DNA of 64,000 nucleotides, from positions 744,001-808,000 of the forward strand of contig CP102272.1 of assembly GCA_025149125.1 (NCBI GenBank), read 5' to 3'. Source of the DNA: [Clostridium] asparagiforme DSM 15981 (GTDB lineage Bacteria; Bacillota; Clostridia; Lachnospirales; Lachnospiraceae). The notes beneath the pieces were generated by a model. It did no database searches. It worked only from the letters and a program-made list of their open reading frames with translations, and was not told the DNA's origin. The position numbers and the translations under genes were made by a program. This document shows positions 45,499-53,548 of the stretch, piece by piece (within the stretch, counting starts at the first letter, position 1; the number at the start of each line of letters is the position of its first letter).

Positions 45499-45565
45499 GG
45501 GCCGGAGGTAATGGTGGGAGGCGTGAGGGCCGGAGGTAATGGTGGGAGGCGTGAGGGCCGGCGGC
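45488..45565. repeat. 28-bp tandem repeat, about 2.75 units
   Basis: Two exact units plus most of a third (first 18 bases), beginning GGGAGGCGTGAGGGCCGGAG. The first copy covers the stop codon of the metallopeptidase gene, so the array was made by duplicating the gene's 3' end. Confidence 0.88.
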
Positions 45566-45594
45566 TACAGGAGGCGGGCCAGGTATTCCCACGC

Positions 45595-46209
45595 CTACGC
45601 CATCCCCGGCAGCGCACGCACCGCCAGCTGGTAAACCACTTCCACCACGCCCGACAGAAGCATCACCTGGATGGGATTGCGTTTGAAGCGCACCAGAAGC
45701 ACCATGGCGCCCAGGAAAATGAGGAAGGCGCGCAGGTTGGCGGACCGGAGCGCTGTTTGCAGAATCTGGGACAGGGAGCCGGAAACGGTGATTGCCTGGG
45801 GCCAGAGGGCCGTGACCAGGATGCTCACGCCTGCGGAGGCGATCATGGCGATCACGGCCGGGCGCAGGGCGGTGAGGACCTGCTGGATCAGGGTGAGGTT
45901 GCGGTACTTCAGATAGGCCCAGGCCAGCAGGGAAACCAGCAGGCAGGAGGGAAGCACGCAGCCCACGGTGGCGGCTACCGCGCCCCCAAAGCCCGCGATC
46001 CTGGTACCCACAAATGTAGCGGAGTTGATGGCGATGGGGCCCGGGGTCATCTGGGAGATGGTGATCAGGTCCGTGAATTCGGCGGGGGAAAGCCAGCCGT
46101 GGAGCGTGACGACCTGCTGCTGGATCAACGGCATGGCGGCGTAGCCGCCGCCGAAGCTTAACGCTCCGATCTGTACAAAGCTGATGAAAAGCTGAAGGTA
46201 AATGTTCAT
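45595..46209 (-). CDS. Chromate transporter family protein, half 2
   Basis: 204 aa. One CHR domain: LSFGGGYAAMPLIQQQVV near residues 17-34 and ISQMTPGPIAINSATFVG (about 51-68) are the family signatures. Short CHR proteins work as pairs; the upstream partner overlaps it by 4 bp. Members export chromate or sulfate-like anions; actual substrate unknown. Confidence 0.9.
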   Translation of the reverse strand: MNIYLQLFISFVQIGALSFGGGYAAMPLIQQQVVTLHGWLSPAEFTDLITISQMTPGPIAINSATFVGTRIAGFGGAVAATVGCVLPSCLLVSLLAWAYLKYRNLTLIQQVLTALRPAVIAMIASAGVSILVTALWPQAITVSGSLSQILQTALRSANLRAFLIFLGAMVLLVRFKRNPIQVMLLSGVVEVVYQLAVRALPGMA

Positions 46210-46802
46210 TTGTTCTCAGCACCTCCTTTTTTGCGGGTCAAAAGACCGAGAACGGCGCAGGCGAGAATAATCAGGGCTGCGTTGACGTTAAATACATAGC
46301 TGGCAACGAACGCGATCACCAGCACAACCATGGAACTCCAGCTGCGCTGCTTCACCAGCCCCTGAGTCATTTCCAACACCACCTGGGCGATCACCGCGGC
46401 CACGCCGGACTGCATGCCGTTTAACATCCAGCCCACGTAGGGGTTGCTGCGGAACACGGTGTAACACAGGGAGATCAGGGAGAGGATGGTGAAGGGAGGG
46501 ATCACGGTGGCCAGCACCGAGATGATCAGCCCTGGAACCCGCGCCAGCTGGTAGCCCACCACGATGGCTCCGTTTACCGCGATGGGTCCGGGGCAGGACT
46601 GGGCGATGGCGACCAGATCCAGCATCTCCTGATCGTCGATCCAGTGGTACTGGTCCACAAATTTTTTCTTCATCAGCGTGACGATCACGTAGCCGCCGCC
46701 GAAGGTAAAGGTGCTGAGGTAGAGGTTGGAAATAAATAGTTTTAACAATATCTTTTTTCGGCTCTCGTTCTCATGAGGCCGGATGGCTTCCTGGGCTGTC
46801 AT
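46206..46802 (-). CDS. Chromate transporter family protein, half 1
   Basis: 198 aa. TFGGGYVIVTLMKKKFV and IAQSCPGPIAVNGAIVVGYQL are the CHR signatures; the second half has about five hydrophobic segments. I use the ATG nine bases after GGAG; longer frames reach upstream with weak support. Divergent from the LysR gene. Confidence 0.86.
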   Translation of the reverse strand: MTAQEAIRPHENESRKKILLKLFISNLYLSTFTFGGGYVIVTLMKKKFVDQYHWIDDQEMLDLVAIAQSCPGPIAVNGAIVVGYQLARVPGLIISVLATVIPPFTILSLISLCYTVFRSNPYVGWMLNGMQSGVAAVIAQVVLEMTQGLVKQRSWSSMVVLVIAFVASYVFNVNAALIILACAVLGLLTRKKGGAENK

Positions 46803-46904
46803 AGAAATCATCTCCGTTTTCCTTCCCTGTTCGGGATATTTATTCCACTGCATGATCCGACAACCGATGCGCCGCAAGAGCGGATGGAGCCTGATCGCTG
46901 TATC

Positions 46905-46940
46905 TACTATAGAACTTGTAAATCCATATGTAAAATAGTA
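46905..46940. promoter_or_regulatory. Possible LysR operator in the divergent spacer
   Basis: TACTAT ... ATAGTA inverted ends separated by 24 bases in an AT-rich spacer between chromate-transporter and LysR genes, the usual place for a LysR site. Confidence 0.35.
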
Positions 46941-46990
46941 TAATTTTATAATATATATAATAAATTCAATATGAATTGGAGGAAATGGAT

Positions 46991-47893
46991 GTGACGCTGC
47001 GGCATCTGAGGATTTTTCTGACTGTGTGCGAGGCCGGAAGCATGACCGGGGCGGCGAACCGGCTGTTTACGGCCCAGCCGTCGGTCAGTCTGGCGATCCG
47101 GGAAATGGAGGAATACTACGGCGTTAAGCTGTTTGACCGCATCTCCAAGAAGCTGTTTTTGACAGAGGCGGGGCACCAGGTGCTGGAATACGCCAGGCAC
47201 ATTATCGCGCTGTTCGACGAGATGGAGCAGGAGGTGCGCAACCCGGACATGAGCGGGACGCTTCGGGTGGGCGCCAGCATCACCGTTGGTACGTTTCTGC
47301 TGCCCGGCTACGTGAAGGAGCTGACCCGCCTTTATCCGGAGCTGCGGGTGGAGGCCAGAATTGAGAATTCCAACAACATCGAGAAGTGCGTGCTCTCCAA
47401 TGAGATCGATCTCGGCGTGATCGAGGGCATCGCCCACAGCCGCTACATAAGCAGCGAGAGCTTCCATGGGGACCGGCTGGCCTTTGTCTGCCCGCCGGGG
47501 CACCGGTTTGCCGGGAAACAGGACGTGAAGCTGGGGGATCTGCAGAGCGAGAGCTTTATTCTGCGGGAGAAGGGCAGCGCCGGGCGGGAGATTTTCGACG
47601 GTCTGGCGGCCGCCCACGAGCTGGATATCCGCATCGCCTGGCAGAGCACCAGCAACCAGGCCATCATCCACGGGGTGGCGGCCGGTTTCGGGCTATCCGT
47701 GCTTCCGGCCTCCCTGGCCGCGGAGGGGGTGGAGCGCGGGAGTATCGCGGAGTTTTCAGTGGAGGGATTATCCATGGAGCGGAAATTCTGCGTTATCTAC
47801 CATAAAAACAAATTCCTGGCCCGGGGGGCCAGGGAATTGATCCGTCTGTTTAAAGAGGGAGGGGAGCGGAAGCTGCCGTTGCCGCCGGTTTAA
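46991..47893 (+). CDS. LysR family transcriptional regulator
   Basis: 300 aa. Residues 1-60: VTLRHLRIFLTVCEAGSMTG, then AANRLFTAQPSVSLAIREME (helix-turn-helix). The C-terminal effector domain follows. GTG start chosen because GGAGG sits 8 bases before it and the family begins with M-x-LRHL. Presumably controls the divergent chromate-transporter pair. Confidence 0.88.
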   Translation: MTLRHLRIFLTVCEAGSMTGAANRLFTAQPSVSLAIREMEEYYGVKLFDRISKKLFLTEAGHQVLEYARHIIALFDEMEQEVRNPDMSGTLRVGASITVGTFLLPGYVKELTRLYPELRVEARIENSNNIEKCVLSNEIDLGVIEGIAHSRYISSESFHGDRLAFVCPPGHRFAGKQDVKLGDLQSESFILREKGSAGREIFDGLAAAHELDIRIAWQSTSNQAIIHGVAAGFGLSVLPASLAAEGVERGSIAEFSVEGLSMERKFCVIYHKNKFLARGARELIRLFKEGGERKLPLPPV

Positions 47894-47911
47894 GCGCGGT
47901 GCGCCGATCCT

Positions 47912-47934
47912 GGGGCGGCGTAAGCCGCCGCCCC
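47912..47934. terminator. Terminator hairpin between convergent genes
   Basis: 9-bp stem GGGGCGGCG / CGCCGCCCC with loop TAAGC, between the LysR stop and the Crp/Fnr stop. No clear U run. Confidence 0.5.
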
Positions 47935-48605
47935 TACGCGGTCAGAGCCTTTAACCGCGGAATATCGGTGATGGTCACCGTGCCGCGGGAGAGGGACACC
48001 AGTCCTTCCTTCTCAAAATATTTCAACATGCGGGAGACCACCTCCCGGGCGCTGCCCAGGTTTTTGGCGATCTGGTCGTGGGTGGCGGTGATGGCGGTGG
48101 AACCGCTCCGGCGGCGCTCATCCTCCAGGTAGGAGGCCAGGCGCTTGTCAAAGCTGGAAAACAGAATCTGGCTGATGGCCCACATCACGTCGGAGAAGCG
48201 CTCGGCCGTCTGCTTGTAGATGAAATTTTCCACATAGATATTGGTTTCCATAAAACGGTGGACGCAGCCGGCCCGGGTGATCAGCACCTGGCTTGGCTCC
48301 GCGGCTTCCACATAGATGTCGAAGGTGATTTCCGACATGACGCAGGAGGCGGAGAGCGTGCAGAGTTCCCCCGGCCCTACCCGGAACAGGGTTACCTCCC
48401 GCCCCTCGTCGGACTGGATGTAGATGCGCAGTTCGCCGGAGAGTACCAGCAGAACTCCCAGGCACTCGTCGCAGTCGCTGCGCACAAAGCCGCCCTTCTC
48501 GTAGTCGCGAACCATGGAACAGGATACAAAGGCGCGCTGTTCATCCGCTTTCAAATGCTCCCAGAACGGGTAGTGAGCCGCTAAAATGGATGGGATATCC
48601 GTCAT
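47934..48605 (-). CDS. Crp/Fnr family transcriptional regulator
   Basis: 223 aa. An N-terminal cyclic-nucleotide-binding-like barrel with several cysteines (DCDECLG and LCTLSASC) is followed by a Crp-type winged helix (HDQIAKNLGSAREVVSRMLKYFE). The cysteines do not follow the E. coli FNR spacing, so redox or heme sensing is only a possibility. Probably co-transcribed with the ACT gene 29 bp upstream; the thioredoxin operon further up has a candidate binding site. Confidence 0.87.
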   Translation of the reverse strand: MTDIPSILAAHYPFWEHLKADEQRAFVSCSMVRDYEKGGFVRSDCDECLGVLLVLSGELRIYIQSDEGREVTLFRVGPGELCTLSASCVMSEITFDIYVEAAEPSQVLITRAGCVHRFMETNIYVENFIYKQTAERFSDVMWAISQILFSSFDKRLASYLEDERRRSGSTAITATHDQIAKNLGSAREVVSRMLKYFEKEGLVSLSRGTVTITDIPRLKALTA

Positions 48606-48634
48606 GCTGAAATTACCTCCTTATGGTTGGAAAA

Positions 48635-49000
48635 TCAATGGATCCGGCAGCCGCTCTGCTCTAAAAGAGCCAGCGCCCGGCCGAAATCCGGTTCCTTTAT
48701 CAGAATGTAGTCGGTGTTGTAGGTGGAGACGGCAAAGAGGCTGATTTTGCCCTCCGCCAGTATTCCGGAGATTTGAGCCAGTATGCCCACCAGGGAGAAG
48801 TCCAGCACTCCCTGTACGCGAAACGCCCGCCAGCCGTCCTCGCGGACCAGAGTATTTCCCGGAACCCGGGCGGTGGGACAGACCAGGGAAATCTCCTCGT
48901 CGGTTCTGCTGAAAAAGCACCAGGGTGTGTTTAAGTCGACGCCGGAGCAATCCTCCAGCTTGCAGACCGTGAAGTTCTCCTCGATTACATGTAATTCCAT
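48635..49000 (-). CDS. ACT domain-containing protein
   Basis: 121 aa with two ACT-like halves. The second (ISGILAEGKISLFAVSTYNTDYILIKE) is the classical small-molecule-binding fold; the N-terminal half has WCFFSRTDEEISLVCP. This family binds amino acids. First gene of a two-gene unit with the Crp/Fnr regulator. Confidence 0.8.
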   Translation of the reverse strand: MELHVIEENFTVCKLEDCSGVDLNTPWCFFSRTDEEISLVCPTARVPGNTLVREDGWRAFRVQGVLDFSLVGILAQISGILAEGKISLFAVSTYNTDYILIKEPDFGRALALLEQSGCRIH

Positions 49001-49120
49001 ATGATATGCTCCTTGCTGGGAAAAATTGTCATTTGCTTTGCACGACCGGCCGCAGGCCGTAAAATATCCGTTAAAACTATTATAAGGGCGGGCGCTGCGA
49101 ATTGCAAGGCTGCCCGGAAA

Positions 49121-49178
49121 AACCCAGACAGAGCGGCGGCAATTCCATAATCGGAACGGCCGCCGCCCTGTCTGGGTT
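49121..49178 (-). terminator. Terminator of the thioredoxin operon
   Basis: Stem of 20 bp with one mismatch (AACCCAGACAG and GCGGCGGC arms on the plus strand), ending in GGGTTTTTCC when read on the minus strand. It lies directly downstream of the NapH-like gene. Confidence 0.85.
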
Positions 49179-49233
49179 GCATGTATGATTTAGAAGAAGT
49201 TAGAAAAAGGTTGGCAAAATACAAAGGCAGCCG

Positions 49234-49806
49234 CTAATCACGGGCCTTGGCCTTGCAGATCATCTGGGTCATGGTGCCCATGGGGCAGTAGACACACCAG
49301 GAACGGGGTTTGAACAGCACCATGGTGATCAGCCCCAGGATCGTGGAGGTGAGCATCACGCTGTAAAAGCCAAAGGCAAACTGGGAAACCCACAGGGGGA
49401 GTCCGGTGATGTGGTAGGCCTGATGCCAGGGAAGGCGGAAGGTCCACAACAGCGTCACTACCTGGCGCAGATCCCGGGCGCCCTGAAAGACCAGCGCGGT
49501 ATTGAAAAGCATCTGCCCGAACATGACCATAAAAAAGGCCAGGAATCCGTAGCGGAACCCCTTGGAACTGAGCCATGCGGGGGCAGGGCGGCAGCCGGAC
49601 AGGTGAAGTTTGCGGCCCAGCAGAGCAAAGAGCTGTCCACGCCCGCAGTAGGTGTGGCAGTAAGCCTTGCTTCCGGTCACCAGGGAGATGACGATGGGGA
49701 CAATAAAACAGATCAGTCCCAGCCAGGCGAACAAAATGTTAAAAAATCCCAGAATCAGGTAAGTAAGGGAGGCGATCCAGAGATAGTCGGACCATTTTTT
49801 CTTCAT
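49234..49806 (-). CDS. NapH/CcoG-like 4Fe-4S membrane protein
   Basis: 190 aa. Four to five membrane helices; cytoplasmic cysteine motifs CHTYCGRGQ (about 49-57) and CVYCPMG near the C-terminus fit a NapH/RdxA-type electron carrier. Likely passes electrons between quinone or ferredoxin and the small ferredoxin encoded just upstream. Starts at MKKKW; 4-bp overlap with the upstream gene. Confidence 0.82.
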   Translation of the reverse strand: MKKKWSDYLWIASLTYLILGFFNILFAWLGLICFIVPIVISLVTGSKAYCHTYCGRGQLFALLGRKLHLSGCRPAPAWLSSKGFRYGFLAFFMVMFGQMLFNTALVFQGARDLRQVVTLLWTFRLPWHQAYHITGLPLWVSQFAFGFYSVMLTSTILGLITMVLFKPRSWCVYCPMGTMTQMICKAKARD

Positions 49807-50021
49807 GCCATACCTCCCTCTGAGACCGCTCGGGCGTTCATGGAAATAATGCAGGCCGGGCATTCCTTCTCACATTTGCCGCAGCCCACGCATAAGGCCG
49901 GATCCACCGACGCGTAATAACCATTTGAAATACAGATGGCGCGGCGGGGACAGACCTTAACGCAGCAGCCGCAGGCGACGCATCGCGCCATATCGACTGC
50001 CGCCAGACGTTTAGGCGCCAT
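49803..50021 (-). CDS. Two-cluster ferredoxin (2[4Fe-4S])
   Basis: 72 aa. Cluster motifs CVACGCCVKVCPRRAI (about 15-30) and CVGCGKCEKECPACII (about 42-57). Sits between trxA and the NapH-like gene with a one-base gap to trxA, so the three form one redox operon. Confidence 0.9.
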   Translation of the reverse strand: MAPKRLAAVDMARCVACGCCVKVCPRRAICISNGYYASVDPALCVGCGKCEKECPACIISMNARAVSEGGMA

Positions 50022-50022
50022 A

Positions 50023-50340
50023 TCAGCCCAAACGCTCCAGCATGGATTCCAACTGTTTGCGGTTGATCACACCGCTGTTCTGGAACACCAGCTTACCGCC
50101 TTTAAAGAAGAGAAGGGTGGGGACGGTCATGATTTTATACTGGTTGGCCAGCTCCATTTCCTCATCGATGTCTACTTTGTAGAACGGTACATTGGTCAAT
50201 TCATCGGCTGCTTTTTCCAGAACCGGCGTCAGCATTTTGCAGGGGCCGCACCAGGTGGCGAAGAAGTCCACCACCACAACCTGATCTGCGGAATTTGTCT
50301 TTTCGTTAAAATTTGCTTTGCTTAAATGTTCGAGTGTCAT
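50023..50340 (-). CDS. trxA: Thioredoxin
   Basis: 105 aa. Active site ATWCGPCK near residues 29-36 and cis-proline VPTL at about 74-77. Strong ribosome site GGAGGG. First gene of the redox operon; no thioredoxin reductase is adjacent, so reduction via the ferredoxin partner is conceivable. Confidence 0.95.
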   Translation of the reverse strand: MTLEHLSKANFNEKTNSADQVVVVDFFATWCGPCKMLTPVLEKAADELTNVPFYKVDIDEEMELANQYKIMTVPTLLFFKGGKLVFQNSGVINRKQLESMLERLG

Positions 50341-50413
50341 ATGTTTATCCCTCCGAATGTGTTGTTTGATTGATTTGTTGAGTTAAGGATACCACATGAA
50401 AAGAGGGATTTCT

Positions 50414-50426
50414 GTGATTAAGTCAC
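50414..50426 (-). promoter_or_regulatory. Possible Crp/Fnr-type site upstream of trxA
   Basis: GTGA-TTAAG-TCAC palindrome centred near -41 from the start implied by a TATCCT -10 (50386-50391, minus). That is the class II activator position. The Crp/Fnr gene 2 kb away is the obvious candidate binder. Confidence 0.4.
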
Positions 50427-50598
50427 GCACAGTTTTCAATACCCTTAACATTTCTTTAAAATCATTCGGAATCTGTTTAATCTTTCGTTTTACGAGAAAA
50501 TCTCAAAAAACCCATGTAAAATAAGGGAAAAGCAACGTTTTTGTTGGTGCTTATAAATCATTTAAATATCTGCGAAAAAATATATCAATAGTGACAAG

Positions 50599-51768
50599 CT
50601 AGTGACAAATTTTAATTTTGCAAATTTCTGTTCGTAAATCTTCCAGGCTTCTGTGACCATACGTTTTGTTCGTAATATCGTTTCCGAAAGAATGCCCCAG
50701 CATTCTTTTTCGATCATTTTCTTGAACTTCATACTTTTCGCATAGCGCAGAAAATGTATGCCGACAATCATGCGGAGTGTGTTTTTCAATTCCGAGCATT
50801 TCTAATGCGCCATACATACTTTTCCGATATTTTCCAACAGAGCAAACTAATATCCCACCATCACGTTTAAGACGGCGCTTGACCAGCGTAAGGATTCCGG
50901 GATGTATTGGTACAATACGGTCTTTTCCCGCCTTGGTTTTCAAGCCTCCTTGAAAATACTGGTCATCGAGATTTACTTTTAGCGTCTTATATGCTGCAAT
51001 TCGATAGCCAGAGTAACACATAATCAACAGCAATTCTATTTCAGGATTTTTTTCATTTTTCCACAAAATTTTTAATTCTTCTTCGGTAAAAGGTTCCCCA
51101 CCCTCATCGTCATCCTCAATATTGATTTTTACGTGGGCGGAATAGTCCTTTTCGCATAGCCCCTCAATGTCTGCATATGCGTACATCTGATGGAATAGAT
51201 TCAAAATTAATTCTAAACTAGCGTGTTTCAATTCGCAGTGGTCAATTACAGCTTGGAGATCACTATAACGTAAATCTGCAAAAATCTGATCATGGAGTGC
51301 TGCACAGTTTTTGAAAGCTGCCTTTGCTGAACTCTTTGAACTTTCTGAATACATTTTCTTTGATGAAACATATTTCCAATTATAGAATCGTTTGTATACC
51401 TCCGCGAATGTTGGACCTTGGACCCGCTCAACCTGTCCAGTAAGCGCAGACCGCAGTTTGCTGTAGTCGTTGATCATATTTTTTATGACCTCATCAAGCC
51501 CCTCTATATCAGTGAGTTTTAGCGCTGGCTTGGGCGGATATACTCCTGGAACGTATGTCCCAGCATGGTAGGCTGTAAGGATTGAGAAACCATAATACCA
51601 ATCATCTACATAGGCCAGTGCTGGGACTGACTTTGGCCGTCCATCCTCATCAAATTCTGTTGTGGGCGGGTACACTCCATAAGGGTTCGTGCGGTTCCCG
51701 CTCAGTCTTTTAATGCTCCCGAATTTGTTGGGGAGCCGTGGATATTTCCGTTTTTTGGGTCTTGCCAT
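50599..51768 (-). CDS. int: Phage tyrosine integrase
   Basis: 389 aa. N-terminal region with RYPxL-like basic stretch, SAM-like core domain in the middle, catalytic domain at the end. The catalytic residues are visible: Arg in GYRIAAYKTL, His/Arg in PHDCRHTF, and Tyr in NKTYGHRS. Start is MARPKKRKYPRL after AAGGAGG. It faces the chromosome boundary, as integrases do at a prophage end. Confidence 0.92.
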   Translation of the reverse strand: MARPKKRKYPRLPNKFGSIKRLSGNRTNPYGVYPPTTEFDEDGRPKSVPALAYVDDWYYGFSILTAYHAGTYVPGVYPPKPALKLTDIEGLDEVIKNMINDYSKLRSALTGQVERVQGPTFAEVYKRFYNWKYVSSKKMYSESSKSSAKAAFKNCAALHDQIFADLRYSDLQAVIDHCELKHASLELILNLFHQMYAYADIEGLCEKDYSAHVKINIEDDDEGGEPFTEEELKILWKNEKNPEIELLLIMCYSGYRIAAYKTLKVNLDDQYFQGGLKTKAGKDRIVPIHPGILTLVKRRLKRDGGILVCSVGKYRKSMYGALEMLGIEKHTPHDCRHTFSALCEKYEVQENDRKRMLGHSFGNDITNKTYGHRSLEDLRTEICKIKICH

Positions 51769-51809
51769 TATATCATCCTCCTTAAAAATTTGCATAAAAA
51801 ATACACCCA

Positions 51810-51839
51810 TTGACCGGGTGCACTGCGGGGTGATATAAT
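51810..51839 (+). promoter_or_regulatory. Sigma-A promoter overlapped by an inverted repeat
   Basis: TTGACC-N18-TATAAT. The -10 lies in the left arm of TGATATAATAC / GTATTATATCA (51831-51841 and 51855-51865), so a repressor or RNA fold may control it. Confidence 0.6.
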
Positions 51840-51845
51840 ACAGGT

Positions 51846-51935
51846 GTCAATCGGGTATTATATCAACCGTTCGTGTAACGGGCAATAGTACCTATCTTAA
51901 AAGCTCTTGCGTTGGTAGCGCAGGGGCTTTTTTGC
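51846..51935 (+). ncRNA. Candidate ~90-nt small RNA in the prophage
   Basis: Promoter at 51810 and a good intrinsic terminator (AAAAGC-x-CTTGCG / CGCAGG-x-GCTTTT, then TTTTTT, 51899-51935) frame a short transcript with no reading frame. It lies antisense to nothing obvious: between the integrase and the minus-strand membrane gene, whose 3' end it touches. The stem may also terminate that gene in the other direction. Confidence 0.45.
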
Positions 51936-52927
51936 TATTTTACAATAAAATATACTTTATCTTGTGATAAGAAATCTGTCTCAAACTCAATTTCTATTTT
52001 ATTTGAGTCTTTTGGAACTTCATAGTAAATTTTACCTTTTATATTCCGATCAGGTGATACGGTCGCAATGGAACTCATGGCATCGTCTACTGTTAATATT
52101 GATTGTGAACATAGAGTATCATCAGCATAGCAATCAAATGATACAGACCCAACTGAATAATCAGATTCACCAATATTATATACAGAAAATTCGGCGTAAA
52201 TATATTTATTTCCTGATGCAGGCTGCAAAAATTCATTATCCGTAGAGTAATCCCCTGAATCAATGAACATGATTTTAATTTCATTTGATTCAAAAACATC
52301 TCCAACATTGTATTCCAAAACGTCACCACTATCAACACCTGTATCAGGAATAGTATCAGGATATACCGTGGTATCAGAAACGCTTTCAACAACGTTGTTA
52401 CCTTCGCCATATACAGATTGCATTATATTCTCATAGGATTGCTGAAATTCACTTTTTGCAGTGACAACGTTTTGATATTGTATATATATACCTAGTCCCC
52501 ACATTATGGTAAAAAAAACAGTTAAGTATATTCTAACTGACTTGGTATTTTTTTTGTAATACCACATTAAAAATAATCCAAGGGGTAAACAGCAAAAGAA
52601 GAGCATTAACAGTATAAACCAACTTTTTTGGTAAAATTTTAAATCATTTGGGTTATGTTCTACAAAATCAAGCTCAGGATTATTTTCCTGCATGAACGTA
52701 ATAGCTCTGGAAACTGGCTCATTTGCTTTTTTGGCAAATTCGAATCTCCTTAACCGATTAGAGAGATCAACAAAATCGATATATCCGCCATCACCGAATT
52801 TAAAATATGAGTAATCAATACGTTTTAAATTGTCATAGGGTATTTTTATCTTATTTCCCCAAAAAGTAATTATGGTTGCCTCCTGCTTACCTAAAAAAAG
52901 CTCTCCTGCGGAACCTTTTATGCTCAA
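51935..52927 (-). CDS. Membrane protein with C-terminal DUF4352-like domain
   Basis: 330 aa. Start is TTG after AGGAGGT, rather than the longer frame. Residues 1-90 look like a PH-type domain (IITFWGNKIKIPYDNL). Two membrane helices follow (about 112-133 and 143-163), then an outer region whose end (VGDVFESNEIKIMFI, YAEFSVYNIGESDYSV) fits the DUF4352/telokin-like fold. Likely a prophage cargo (lysogenic conversion) gene, since it sits beside the integrase and is AT-rich. Confidence 0.7.
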   Translation of the reverse strand: MSIKGSAGELFLGKQEATIITFWGNKIKIPYDNLKRIDYSYFKFGDGGYIDFVDLSNRLRRFEFAKKANEPVSRAITFMQENNPELDFVEHNPNDLKFYQKSWFILLMLFFCCLPLGLFLMWYYKKNTKSVRIYLTVFFTIMWGLGIYIQYQNVVTAKSEFQQSYENIMQSVYGEGNNVVESVSDTTVYPDTIPDTGVDSGDVLEYNVGDVFESNEIKIMFIDSGDYSTDNEFLQPASGNKYIYAEFSVYNIGESDYSVGSVSFDCYADDTLCSQSILTVDDAMSSIATVSPDRNIKGKIYYEVPKDSNKIEIEFETDFLSQDKVYFIVK

Positions 52928-52968
52928 AGTACACCTCCTAAATAAATGTAAAAAGTTATAACCCCCTG

Positions 52969-53016
52969 TTGCAAAATACAAACGTATGTTCTATAATGAA
53001 AACAGAACATATGTTC
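52969..53016 (+). promoter_or_regulatory. Promoter with two LexA-type boxes
   Basis: TTGCAA-N17-TATAAT (52969-52997). GAACATATGTTC (53005-53016) matches the Bacillus/Clostridium LexA box exactly, and AAACGTATGTTC (52980-52991) matches it with one change. They flank the -10, with centres 25 bp apart. This predicts SOS control of the following XRE gene. Confidence 0.72.
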
Positions 53017-53067
53017 GCACATACTTCCGCGCGGAATGCGAATACTAACCGCATGGAGGTAGAAACG

Positions 53068-53286
53068 TTGATACCAGAATACCGAATCGAGTACCATCTG
53101 TATGATCTTCGGACCCGGAAGAATCTCACAGATCGGGAACTCTCCAAGCTATCAGGCGTAAGCAAGACCCAGATCAATCAAATTGAAGATGGTAAAGTCA
53201 ATCCCACCATACGCACATTGTGTTCACTTTCCCTGGCACTTGGCGTGCCCCCTGGCGATCTGTTTTCAATCTTGATTAACCCCTAA
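53068..53286 (+). CDS. XRE family small DNA-binding protein
   Basis: 72 aa. LRTRKNLTDRELSKLSGVSKTQINQIEDGKVNPTIRTLCSLSLALGV covers the helix-turn-helix (described by position: residues 18-65). TTG start with GGAGGT seven bases upstream; the longer in-frame ATGs lie inside the LexA-box promoter. SOS-controlled XRE proteins in prophages often act as antirepressors or secondary regulators. Confidence 0.8.
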   Translation: MIPEYRIEYHLYDLRTRKNLTDRELSKLSGVSKTQINQIEDGKVNPTIRTLCSLSLALGVPPGDLFSILINP

Positions 53287-53314
53287 ACGGGGTACATAAT
53301 AGACACTTGTCTAT

Positions 53315-53338
53315 ATTTGTCCGTTATACCGGACAAAT
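53315..53338. repeat. Inverted repeat, possible operator
   Basis: ATTTGTCCG / CGGACAAAT around TTATAC, with a smaller AGACA / TGTCT repeat just to the left. They follow the XRE stop, and could be its binding sites or a weak terminator. Confidence 0.45.
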
Positions 53339-53413
53339 GCGCCACCGGCGGTATATTCTGATATCCGAAGCCGTTGCAATATATAGAAGGGCCAGTCAGG
53401 GCCAGGGGAAAGG

Positions 53414-53548
53414 ATGGTAGAAAATATGACCGCTGAACAGTATCAAAAGTTAATTGCTGAATTAGCCAAACAGGTTGACAATGTAAAGCTCCTAAACCGG
53501 GTGTACATATCTCTACTACTTGCTGTCGAGGAGAATGAGTCGGATTAA
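53414..53548 (+). CDS. Small prophage protein, 44 aa
   Basis: An acidic, coiled-coil-like peptide (AEQYQKLIAELAKQVDNVKL) ending EENESD. AGGGGAAAGG lies just upstream; ATG 53426 is an alternative start. Ends 4 bases inside the convergent repressor gene. No function recognised, but coding character and ribosome site are good. Confidence 0.55.
   Translation: MVENMTAEQYQKLIAELAKQVDNVKLLNRVYISLLLAVEENESD

Noticed and set aside
45473..46222. 249-codon minus-strand frame overlapping the chromate transporter
   Set aside because: Out of frame with the CHR gene, Arg/Pro/His-rich, no start site.
50341..50598. tRNA or other classic attachment site at the prophage edge
   Set aside because: No cloverleaf seen. 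The gap is AT-rich and the right end is outside the window, so the core repeat cannot be identified.
52969..53067. 33-codon N-terminal extension of the XRE protein
   Set aside because: Overlaps the -35, -10 and both LexA boxes; a TTG start with GGAGGT fits better.
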